Shown here piece by piece: positions 60,101 to 64,000 of a stretch of DNA of 64,000 bases (within the stretch, counting starts at the first letter, position 1; each line of letters begins with the position of its first letter). The position numbers and the translations under genes were made by a program. Below the pieces are notes generated by a model that saw only the letters and a program-made list of their open reading frames with translations, made no database searches and was not told where the DNA came from. The stretch is from Paraspadella gotoi (Eukaryota; Chaetognatha). The stretch lies in assembly GCA_051294375.1 (NCBI GenBank), contig CM119267.1, forward strand, positions 26,515,343 to 26,579,342, in the 5' to 3' direction.

Positions 60101-61406
60101 CGTGGATGCCGGGCTCCCATTGGTCGGGCCGGTCAAGTGACGGCTTCCCCCTGGATTTTCTTTTTTTCATCTTTCGATGTTATTTTTTTCGTTTTTCTGA
60201 CTCTGATAACGCGCGATCTATCGACTAGCGCGAACAAAAGGGCATTTCGTGGCGAGGCGGACCGATATAGAATTAATATTCCATAAAGGAATTAAAAATT
60301 CACTTTGTCGGTCCGCCCCTCAATCTTGTCGGGCATCACTTATATCATCTCAGAACATCGAATTATGATAAATTATGCGAAAAAAAGGATGTCTGTCCTT
60401 CGTCCATCCGTCCCAACTGAACAAAAATCTCCAATTACTCAACAGTCGCAATTGGCATGGATGGATTGGAATGAAATGAAATTTTGTGTGTGGGTAGAAA
60501 TGTGTGTGATTAAACTGGAAATCAAGTTTCGAAGGAATCGTTTGAGTGGAAATGAGTTTAAATGGAAAAAACAAAGAACCTAATTGATTATGCTTCTTTT
60601 TCTTTTTATTTTAAATGTAAATGCAAGATGTATTAATTAATCAAATAATTAATTAGTTAATCAATTAGTCAATTAATCAATAATTAATTAATCAGTTAAT
60701 TAAACAAAACAAACATTTTGGATCAAATTAATTAATTAATTGCATAATTAAAGAAATAATTAACTTGAATAAATTGATTATTAATTAATTAAATAATTAA
60801 TTATTTATTAATTTATTAATTACCGATAATGATCGTGGGCAGATCCGACATTGTTTGCTCAAACTTGTTATATATTAAACCCACTTAATGAAAGAATTTT
60901 TAAAAATGATTTATATTTTCTTTTATCAACTTTTGACGAGGAATTCAAATCTGCAATCAAAATTAAAAAAAGCTTATTTTGAAATTTTTCGATTTTATAA
61001 GGATAGTACTATATATAAATATAGCCTACTGCGAAAAATTAAAAAAAAAATTAATTTTTTTTTACAAATTAATGTTCACTGATGGTATGTTGTTCATAAT
61101 TAACTTTTAGAATTTTCGTATGTAACTTTAACTACGCCTTACTACGTATCAACACTTCGCTTGAAACCAAACTCTTTGTTTTAAAGTTATCAAATGCTTC
61201 ACTAAGAAACGATGTATAAACGATTGTACATAATATTTATTTGATATAATTTGTACTTAGGTCATCGAGTGCTGATTTTTTCCCAGTCTCGCGAGATGCT
61301 CAACGTCTTAGAAAAGTTCGTCCTGGACGCTGACTACTCCTACCTTCGCCTCGACGGCGCCACCGGCGTCGGCGTCCGTCAAAATCTCATCAATCGCTTT
61401 AACCAG
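34382..61406 (+). CDS. ERCC6: ERCC6 / CSB Snf2-family ATPase, ten exons, 3' end outside window
   Basis: CSB is the Snf2 translocase that pushes stalled RNA polymerase II and starts transcription-coupled repair. Exons: 34382-34581, 39814-40227, 40325-41015, 41080-41314, 43548-43643, 55011-55271, 55341-55486, 55557-55680, 55763-55882, 61261-61406. They join to 811 codons without a frame break, and every intron has GT-AG ends. In order: an N-terminal LEKG..LQVDEA segment as in animal CSB, an acidic/basic linker, Snf2 motif [10 protein letters not shown], motif II DEGH, motif [18 protein letters not shown], the [10 protein letters not shown] bridge, and motif [14 protein letters not shown]. Motifs V/VI and the C-terminal domain must lie beyond 64000. 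Intron sizes are 64-97 bp or 2.2-11.4 kb; the long ones carry the transposons. ERCC6 rather than other Snf2 proteins because of [15 protein letters not shown] and [18 protein letters not shown]. Confidence 0.93.
34849..35014 (+). repeat. Direct repeat, left (ERCC6 intron 1)
   Basis: GATTTAGCCTGC...CAATTCTCCTCTTCCTC to TTCACGCCTTCAATGCCCCTC; about 166 bp, repeated at 36783-36952 in the same orientation with about 10 percent differences. Confidence 0.8.
35197..36036 (+). pseudogene. Unrecognised polar protein with STQT repeats, frameshifted
   Basis: A protein of about 280 residues can be followed over two frameshifts. [12 protein letters not shown] (35197), then [17 protein letters not shown] to [16 protein letters not shown] (35250-35545), then [36 protein letters not shown] and a C-terminus [20 protein letters not shown] ending FTLPFF at TAA 36034-36036. 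S/T/Q/K-rich with repeated STQT motifs, no zinc knuckle, no RT after it. It sits in ERCC6 intron 1 between 166-bp direct repeats. It may be the first ORF of an unidentified retroelement or a retrocopy of a host gene. Function unknown. Confidence 0.45.
36783..36952 (+). repeat. Direct repeat, right (ERCC6 intron 1)
   Basis: Second copy of 34849-35014; ends at CCCTCAAGC. Confidence 0.8.
36960..37905. other. ERCC6 intron 1, AT-rich, no gene
   Basis: No supported feature. Confidence 0.5.
37913..38053 (+). ncRNA. Hammerhead-ribozyme-like motif in a long hairpin (Penelope-type)
   Basis: A perfect inverted repeat of about 50 bp (37913-37964 and 38001-38053) encloses a 36-base tip. In the tip, CTGAAGA (37965-37971, fits CUGANGA) is followed by a 6-bp hairpin ACTCTT-AATA-AAGAGT (74-89), GAAA (37991-37994), and a minimal stem ending in GTC (37998-38000), after which the second arm begins. 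This is the order stem I, core, stem II, GAAA, stem III, cleavage site of a type I hammerhead. Departures: one or two extra bases (AG) before stem II and a nearly absent stem III. Very short stem III is known in Penelope-encoded hammerheads. Cleavage activity is inference. Confidence 0.45.
38060..38470. other. ERCC6 intron 1, AT-rich, no gene
   Basis: No supported feature besides a T-run at 38211-38221. Confidence 0.5.
38476..39454. mobile_element. TIR element with TTTTTTGGG-type G-rich ends, 979 bp
   Basis: Left end CTGGGTTGGCAAAAACCTGG and right end (reversed) CAGGGTTGGCATTAAAAAAC share an 11-base near-identical terminus (C[T/A]GGGTTGGCA). Both ends are followed inward by GGG separated by T runs (38493-38532; 39371-39438 on the same strand). 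CAGGGTTGGC termini are common in hAT elements; no 8-bp duplication could be matched, so the family is inference. No transposase. Confidence 0.5.
39455..39800. other. GC-rich island before ERCC6 exon 2, unrecognised
   Basis: About 300 bp of GC-rich sequence in intron 1 with no clear protein in any frame and no tRNA fold; probably a transposon remnant. Confidence 0.4.
39814..40227 (+). CDS. ERCC6: ERCC6 exon 2
   Basis: Acceptor TATCACCAG, donor ATCAG|GTCAGA. Encodes [20 protein letters not shown] then [13 protein letters not shown], matching the conserved N-terminal block of CSB, followed by an alanine run and a long basic/acidic coiled coil. Confidence 0.85.
40325..41015 (+). CDS. ERCC6: ERCC6 exon 3
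   Basis: Acceptor AAAACCAG, donor CAG|GTTCCC. Begins [10 protein letters not shown], the conserved TPFGT patch. It carries an E/D-rich and K/R-rich linker (E7-9 run near 40615-40640, DDDDDD near 40757-40775) and ends with the start of the ATPase, [20 protein letters not shown] and ELHQQ (the Q-motif region). Confidence 0.92.
41080..41314 (+). CDS. ERCC6: ERCC6 exon 4 (Walker A / motif Ia)
   Basis: After a 64-bp intron (acceptor TTTCCCTCAG) the exon encodes [40 protein letters not shown] and [19 protein letters not shown]; donor AAGG|GTAAGA. Confidence 0.95.
41790..42000 (+). repeat. Short interspersed repeat with tRNA-like B box, copy 1
   Basis: Near-identical to 63713-63920. Both contain CCGGGGTTCTAGCCCGG, a perfect T-arm-like hairpin with a B-box-like GGTTCTAGCCC. 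At the left is a small palindrome TGGTGGA-CTAAAA-TTCACCA. The body is bounded by AACCGTTCA and TGAACGGTT. An A box was not convincing, so a SINE is likely but a small foldback element is possible. Confidence 0.55.
42535..42790 (+). repeat. Tandem repeat of ~20 bp (GCATACTTTAAAAAAAGTA)
   Basis: Alternating GCATACTTTTTTTCAACTT and CATACTTTAAAAAAAGTAT units, about a dozen. The second type is itself palindromic. Confidence 0.8.
43548..43643 (+). CDS. ERCC6: ERCC6 exon 5
   Basis: 96 bp between acceptor TTAACCAG and donor GCCG|GTAAGT. Encodes [20 protein letters not shown] then [11 protein letters not shown], the segment around the conserved 'LITSY' of CSB (motif Ib region). A Helentron-like element begins only 15 bp into the following intron. 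Confidence 0.92.
43659..45208 (+). mobile_element. Helentron-like element with internal minisatellite, 1.55 kb
   Basis: Plus-orientation copy: 5' end CAAGTTTGAGCAAACAATG then TCGGATCTGC at 43659; 3' end GATTCTGC-type hairpin (shortened loop, one arm damaged) then CCGACTAA at 45208. Between lie a minisatellite (43720-44695), then one ~150-bp family unit in antisense (44735-45050), then the GGACAGACAGACG microsatellite (45050-45080). Inserted in ERCC6 intron 5. Confidence 0.6.
43720..44695 (+). repeat. Minisatellite, ~18-20 bp unit (ATAATTTGGTCAACTGGC)
   Basis: About 50 units. The left third uses TTCAACTGACTTA-type variants (20 bp), the right two thirds TGGTCAACTGGCA variants (18 bp). A remnant in the opposite orientation lies at 46165-46330 (GACCAAATTATGCC units) in the next copy of the family. 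Confidence 0.95.
45425..46395 (-). mobile_element. Helentron-like element, 3' part
   Basis: Plus-strand AGTCGGATCTGCTTATCAGC hairpin end at 45425, (GTCC)n microsatellite at 45565-45595, two ~150-bp units (45600, 45765), then GACCAAATTATGCC minisatellite remnants and CTTAATTATCG (the family's near-5' sequence) at 46385. Units continue to 46990, so several copies are merged here. The matching 5' terminus in this orientation may be the one at 54292-54327, with the DIRS-like element lying in between. Confidence 0.5.
46396..47300. repeat. Further ~150-bp family units and GA-rich tandem duplication
   Basis: Units at 46400, 46665 and 46850 (GTGTGTGGGTAGG, GAGTGGAAATGAGTTT). At 47045-47150 a ~50-bp piece containing AAAATGAGCATAAGGATC and GCAATTGCAAA is duplicated in tandem. 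Confidence 0.6.
47305..47440 (+). repeat. Direct repeat flanking the DIRS-like element, left
   Basis: AAGGCGGGCCAAAATTGAAC to GGGTTGTTGCACTGAAGC. A close copy in the same orientation stands at 53757-53890, on the other side of the DIRS-like insertion. Confidence 0.8.
47490..47578 (+). repeat. DIRS-like inverted terminal repeat, left
   Basis: Inverse of 53324-53412 with a few mismatches; begins in AT-rich DNA at TATGAATTCTTC and ends near GTGACCAGACATTG. Confidence 0.75.
48460..48560 (+). repeat. DIRS-like internal complementary region
   Basis: Left half resembles the outer right terminus read outward and the right half resembles the outer left terminus, meeting at CTGAATTCTGAATCCGG. This is a head-to-head copy of the two element ends. 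Confidence 0.65.
48770..49800 (+). pseudogene. DIRS-like gag region, frameshifted
   Basis: Protein-like plus-strand segments with no single open frame: [20 protein letters not shown] (48790s), [19 protein letters not shown] then [20 protein letters not shown] (49370-49500). The 'A(D)xLR/SDAIK' helix resembles that of the second DIRS copy ([15 protein letters not shown] at 58.5 kb). No zinc knuckle. Assignment to gag is by position. Confidence 0.4.
50040..50665 (+). pseudogene. DIRS-like reverse transcriptase, frameshifted
   Basis: Segments in order: [12 protein letters not shown] and [17 protein letters not shown] (50060-50160), matching [26 protein letters not shown] of DIRS RTs; an [16 protein letters not shown] block; then [14 protein letters not shown] with the catalytic DD at 50437-50442; then [18 protein letters not shown], the conserved post-catalytic 'LGF.IS.EKS...P...' segment. 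Frames change between segments, so the copy is inactive as assembled. Confidence 0.6.
52370..53160 (+). pseudogene. DIRS-like tyrosine recombinase region, degraded
   Basis: Position and composition suit the recombinase that ends a DIRS element. Near the end, frames together give an [18 protein letters not shown]-like tail (53065-53125), comparable with the R/GxWS...F.R.Y box of DIRS recombinases. No frame is open throughout, and catalytic residues cannot be assigned with confidence. Confidence 0.35.
53324..53412 (-). repeat. DIRS-like inverted terminal repeat, right
   Basis: Inverse of 47490-47578; GCCTTTTGGCGGAGACAATA then GGCTAATGTGGGGGTTTCG. Confidence 0.75.
53757..54327 (-). mobile_element. 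Helentron-like element, 5' end part
   Basis: Starts with the direct repeat shared with 47305-47440. It continues with ATAAAGATCGTCGCAATTGC and a (GA)n run (54098-54122), then CATCGATGATG and TTAATTAAT-rich DNA. It closes with ATCGTAGGCAGATCCGACAT and TGTTTGCTCAAACTTG (54291-54327), the 5' end of the family in minus orientation. Confidence 0.55.
54330..55005. other. End of ERCC6 intron 5, no gene
   Basis: AT-rich. 54357-54410 resembles 27595-27650. A short AACCGTTAACG patch is at 54592-54609. No exon before 55011. Confidence 0.5.
55011..55271 (+). CDS. ERCC6: ERCC6 exon 6 (DEGH box)
   Basis: Acceptor CTCTTCACAG; encodes [20 protein letters not shown] (Walker B as DEGH), [20 protein letters not shown] (motif III) and [20 protein letters not shown]; donor CAGG|GTGAGT. 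Confidence 0.96.
55341..55486 (+). CDS. ERCC6: ERCC6 exon 7
   Basis: After a 69-bp intron; encodes [40 protein letters not shown] and CRLTPEQ, as in CSB. Donor CAG|GTCTGA is non-consensus after GT. Confidence 0.95.
55557..55680 (+). CDS. ERCC6: ERCC6 exon 8
   Basis: After a 70-bp intron (acceptor CGCTGCAG); encodes [20 protein letters not shown] then [19 protein letters not shown], the conserved bridge to lobe 2. Donor CAG|GTTAGA. Confidence 0.95.
55763..55882 (+). CDS. ERCC6: ERCC6 exon 9
   Basis: After an 82-bp intron; encodes [20 protein letters not shown] and [20 protein letters not shown], matching '[23 protein letters not shown]' of CSB; donor CAAG|GTAAGG. Confidence 0.95.
56153..57262. 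repeat. Penelope-type repeats in inverted orientation, with GC-rich middle
   Basis: 56153-56215 (ACGTTTTAGATTGTTTAAAC, GACGGACATGTTTCG) and 57197-57262 (CGAAACATGTCTGTC, GTTTAAACAATCTAAAACGT) are near-perfect inverses. The left copy continues on its minus strand into a hairpin GGCTT-GTATGACTA-AAGCC flanked by CGATGA and GAAAC. Between lie the 62450-type Y-rich unit (inverted, 56280-56440) and a GC-rich island (56640-56950) with no recognisable protein. Confidence 0.5.
57507..58014 (-). CDS. DIRS-like reverse transcriptase, N-terminal half (truncated)
   Basis: The frame from 58014 reads [57 protein letters not shown], then [26 protein letters not shown] and [17 protein letters not shown]. This is the whole lead-in of a DIRS RT up to motif A, whose catalytic aspartate is the D of SIDLRDAY. 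The last residues and stop (KL*) come from the flanking Helentron-like end, showing that the break lies at about 57506. The frame itself is undamaged for 170 codons. Confidence 0.75.
58030..59017 (-). pseudogene. DIRS-like gag region, frameshifted
   Basis: Coherent segments on the minus strand: [19 protein letters not shown] (58.86 kb, an acidic EEGEF box typical of DIRS gag), [19 protein letters not shown] (58.48 kb), [19 protein letters not shown] (58.40 kb), and [20 protein letters not shown] ending in a basic tail. Frame changes occur between them. Confidence 0.4.
59219..59300. repeat. 80-bp imperfect palindrome
   Basis: Outer arms TCGTGGCGAGGCGGACCGAT / ATCGGTCCGCCTCGCCACGA; inner arms GAATTAATATTCC / GGAATTAAAAATTC; loop ATAAA. 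The left part recurs in direct orientation at 60246-60299, directly before the resumed Helentron-like sequence. Confidence 0.9.
59498..59749 (-). CDS. DIRS-like gag N-terminal segment
   Basis: One open segment with [20 protein letters not shown] then [19 protein letters not shown] and [13 protein letters not shown], a coiled coil of the kind that begins DIRS gag proteins. It is separated from the rest of gag by about 480 bp that contain a palindrome and stops (an intron or insertion). Confidence 0.35.
   Translation of the reverse strand: MGTGRYQPTVPLPGRAVGLRPRRPLTLRSDQVGAGLVVPTAGDETRGLESVLTTMVSSLKNSFRKDFDDLRRESQRRFDALER
60246..60299 (+). repeat. Half palindrome at the Helentron-like junction
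   Basis: Same 54 bp as 59219-59272. Here the second outer arm is replaced by CACTTTGTCGGTCCGCCCC of the Helentron-like family. Confidence 0.85.
61261..61406 (+). CDS. ERCC6: ERCC6 exon 10 (start of helicase lobe 2)
   Basis: Acceptor TGTACTTAG; encodes [40 protein letters not shown] and NLINRFNQ, i.e. motif IV; donor CAG|GTTGAA. The next exon was not found by 64000. Confidence 0.95.
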
Positions 61407-61409
61407 GTT

Positions 61410-62445
61410 GAAGTTGTTGTATAAAGCAACTTCATCTACCCCGTGAACCAAATCCGATGATACAAAAGAAACCACTGCCATACTTTACTGAGTTGAGATA
61501 GACTCAATCATACACTGTTTTTTTTAACCTTGCAGTCGAAAATTTTCACAATCCTGTACAGTTACTAGTATAATTTTAAGTGCTTAAAACGATTAACAAG
61601 GTGTCGTCAATCAGATTTTGCATTAGACCTACGCACAATTTACCGGAAGTTGGCGTGGACTACAATATGGAATTTTTTGTTTTACTATAAATGGAAAGTT
61701 AGGCAGTTGTTTTTTACTTATCCTGCAATTAGTATAATTATTTAATAAGTAGTACTTAGACAAAAAAGGTTCAAAAAAGGGTTTTCATCAATAGTGGGCG
61801 TGTCCTAAACCAGAAATAGTGCTCGATAATTAATTAAATATGTATTATTAAAAGTTTTTGATCTGTTCTGACTGCTAATGGTTTTTTACTGTTATATGAC
61901 AGCTTTATAACTAAGGATTATCATCCATATCATAAAAAATCCTATCATATTTATCAATTATTACATCTTAAAAAGATTCGTTTTTTAATAGCCAAAGGAC
62001 TTTTAACTTTAACTGTAAATATTTAAAATTTCATTTCAATTTTATTCAATTAATGAGACTTTTTAATTTAATTCCTGGTTTTAATTTTTAATACCTTTTA
62101 CTAATTTAATTTTTTTCATCAGTATTTTTTTTACTGGCATTCCATTTTTTTGCTAAAAAACTATAGCCGGAAGTTAGACCCTTTTTTCATAAAGTTTTAT
62201 GTAAATCTTTAGAAGGAATACCCTATTTTTAAGTTTTTCCAGGTGAAGGAGAAGAGAAACAATATCCATGCATCAAAAAGTTAATCAGATTCATAATTTT
62301 CTTTTCTTTTCCTTAAAAAAAACCTTTAATGCAGCAATAAAAAAATTATCATTTATACCATTATGTGAAATCCTTTCTTTCGTCTCGTTTTTGAATTAGA
62401 AAGAGTTTGAAGTAGTTCAAGTAACAATTTTCTTCTTTGAACAGT
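61410..62445. other. ERCC6 intron 10, AT-rich, no gene
   Basis: A/T-rich, no splice-bordered segment encoding motif V (expected near T..GG.G.NL) could be found. Confidence 0.5.
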
Positions 62446-62449
62446 GAAA

Positions 62450-62660
62450 ATGTTGTTTTTTTTCAATATCTATCTCTTTCTCTCTCTGGCCTAAACCTAA
62501 CCTGTCTTCACCTTGACCTCTATCCTTTTCTCAAATCTTTGTTGAAATTTTTTCCCCCTCTCTTTCTCTCTCTTTTTCTCTCTCTCTCTTCCCTTACTCT
62601 CACCTAATTCTCACTCACTCTTCATTTCTCTCCTCTCTCTCCCAAATATTTCTTGTGAAG
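62450..62660 (+). repeat. Penelope-type Y-rich unit, copy
   Basis: CCTAACCTGTCTTCACCTTG among (TC)n, matching 3880-4050 and the reverse of 56280-56440. Confidence 0.5.
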
Positions 62661-62980
62661 TAAAAATCTGTTGACAATTCATAAATGTGGATGAAGACTT
62701 GAATTAAAATCTGATACGAATATAAGATCAGTTTTAATTAGCTGTATAAACTTTTTTAATTAGTTTTTTTTCTATTTAGTTTCATTTAACTTTAGTCCCA
62801 AGGGTTTTCGAAGTAAGACAACTCTTATTCAAACCTTATCAAGTTTCATTATAATAAATAATACAGCAATATAAAATTATTAAATATTTTATTGGTTTGA
62901 CAAGGAATAACAAATATTTAGTTCATTTTTATTACTTTCATGCTAATATTTTGATTCTCTCTCTCTCTACCTGACTTTTT

Positions 62981-63480
62981 AGTCGGATCTGCTTATCAGC
63001 AGATCCTGACTCTATAATTCACTTTGTTGGTCCGTCGGTCCGCCCCCTCAATATTGTTGGGCACTAACTTATATCATGTCAGAACATCGAATTATGATAA
63101 ATTATGCAAAAAAAATGATGTCCGTCCGTCTGTCTGTCCGTCCCTCCGTCCGTCCGTCCCACCTTAGCAAAAAACACCAATTACTCGTGATTGTATGGAT
63201 GGATTTGAATGAAATTTTGTGTTTGGGTAGGGAAGGTGTGTGATTGAGCTGGATATGAAGTTTCGATGAAAAATGTGAAAAATTTGAATACTACCAAAAG
63301 TGTTCCGAATTACCCCGCACTACCCTAATTTTCTTTGATAGCTCACGGTTCTTTTTATAGGAGGAAAAAGTTGAATATAAATTTAAAATTAATTATTACA
63401 TATTAAAATTAATTAATTAATTAATCGATTAATTAATTAATTATTGTAGGCAGATCCGACATTGTTTGCTCAAACTTGTT
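62981..63480 (-). mobile_element. Helentron-like element, compact 500-bp copy with both ends
   Basis: The smallest copy with both ends: hairpin end at 62981-63012, CACTTTGTTGGTCCGTCGG, GTCC/GTCT microsatellite 63118-63160, one internal unit (63165-63270) cut at TCGATG, then TTCCGAATTACCCC (also at 43505), TTAATTAAT DNA, and 5' end AGGCAGATCCGACATTG to CAAACTTG at 63480. Confidence 0.65.
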
Positions 63481-63712
63481 TTTTAAATACGAGTTTTCAG
63501 CAGATTTGATAACTTTTGTACTAATTTTGCAAAATATAGACTCAATTCAAACATCTTTATGTGAAACGATATCAGTAAACCGAGAGCTTTAATTTAAGAC
63601 CACTCCCAACTTTCTCCGACTTTTGGTTAAAAAGTTATTAATCAAAATATATTATTTTTTCTTTAAAAAAGTAATGAAATGGTGAGTATTATTGAGAATA
63701 TAATAAGCCTTT

Positions 63713-63920
63713 GTGGTGGACTAAAATCCACCAACCGTTCATCAGCGGCCATTGGTGCCGGAGGCAAGTCATTCGCCTCCCAACCCAAAGGTCCGGGGTT
63801 CTAGCCCGGTGGTTGTCTGGCAGTTAAGAGGGACGGGGCGCTTAACCCGCCTGTAACTCGGTGTTACAGCCTGATCCGAAGCTCAGGGACTGCTTATATT
63901 GAACGGTTCTGTCACTAACA
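63713..63920 (+). repeat. Short interspersed repeat with tRNA-like B box, copy 2
   Basis: Second copy of 41790-42000, about 90 percent alike by eye; contains GGTTCTAGCCCGG and ends TGAACGGTTCTGTCA. Confidence 0.55.
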
Positions 63921-64000
63921 CAACAATTATCATTGTCTCTTCATTGTCTCTTCATTCATCAATTTAAAAAACATAAAAAACGCACCCAGCAAAAACCCAC

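Larger units (their letters stand above)
57469..60869 (-). mobile_element. Helentron-like element interrupted by a DIRS fragment
   Basis: The 3' hairpin (AGTCGGATCTGC TTTCA GCAGATCCCGACT) is at 57469-57500 in plus coordinates. The family sequence stops at CTATAATT (57506) and resumes at CACTTTGTCGGTCCG (60300), so 2.8 kb of foreign DNA sits between. One ~150-bp unit follows at 60415-60575, then TTAATTAAT DNA, and the 5' end GGGCAGATCCGACATTG to CAAACTTG at 60838-60869. Confidence 0.6.
55967..61139. mobile_element. TIR element (AGGCGTAGT family) with nested insertions
   Basis: Left end TA-AGGCGTAGTAAAA at 55965 and right end ACTACGCCT-TA at 61131-61141 are inverted, flanked by TA. The subterminal 200 bp also correspond on reversal: AAAATTCTAAAAGT; then CGCAGTAGACC versus CGCAGTAGGC with ATATTTATA. 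A TA duplication is typical of Tc1/mariner-like and a few other families. Inside are the Penelope-type inverted pair (56153-57262) and a Helentron-like copy carrying a DIRS fragment (57469-60869). No transposase recognised. Confidence 0.5.

Noticed and set aside
59400-60300. A search for a protein-coding host gene in the GC-rich sequence.
   Set aside because: All readable pieces belong to the DIRS gag or have no coherent frame.

Overview
The window is AT-rich, intron-bearing animal DNA. It holds two conserved nuclear genes, NAF1 and ERCC6/CSB, with GT-AG introns, set among degraded mobile elements. Nothing bacterial is seen. The taxon cannot be fixed from the sequence; an invertebrate is likely, and short degenerate TTAGG-like stretches are a weak hint of an arthropod. 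Two N-gaps (10839-10863, 25457-25466) and many coding-like stretches broken by single-base frameshifts suggest old insertions, uncorrected assembly errors, or both.

Layout. 1-2780: a tyrosine-recombinase (YR) retroelement on the minus strand, with a spliced zinc-knuckle gag and the start of a reverse transcriptase (RT) that runs off the left edge. 3.6-5.4 kb: Penelope-type and Helentron-like repeat pieces. 7.15-10.47 kb: a second, 5'-truncated copy of the same YR lineage, keeping RT, RNase H and a recombinase C-terminus with R, H and Y in place. 11.7-24.1 kb: GC-rich islands that look like exons of unrecognised genes among simple repeats. 24.6-28.7 kb: a Penelope fragment cut by an AACCGTTA-rich repeat, and a 984-bp element with a perfect 8-bp target duplication. 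29.4-31.5 kb: a Helentron-like non-autonomous element.

Host genes. The 3' part of NAF1 (33017-34137) is followed only 244 bp later by ERCC6 on the same strand (first exon 34382-34581). ERCC6 can be followed through ten exons to 61406, giving 811 in-frame codons. The Snf2 ATPase half is complete, and the C-terminal helicase lobe is only begun, so the gene leaves the window on the right. Its introns are either 64-97 bp or 2.2-11.4 kb, and the long ones are filled with nested transposons.

Mobile elements inside ERCC6 introns include a DIRS-like element with inverted terminal repeats and an internal complementary region (47490-53412), several copies of a Helentron-like family (hairpin end, GTCC/GTCT microsatellite, ~150-bp internal units, one with a long minisatellite), a second DIRS fragment lodged inside one of those copies (57505-60299), a TIR element with G-rich T-run ends (38476-39454), a tRNA-like short repeat present twice, and a long hairpin at 37913-38053 whose tip reads as a hammerhead-ribozyme core of the kind known from Penelope-like elements.
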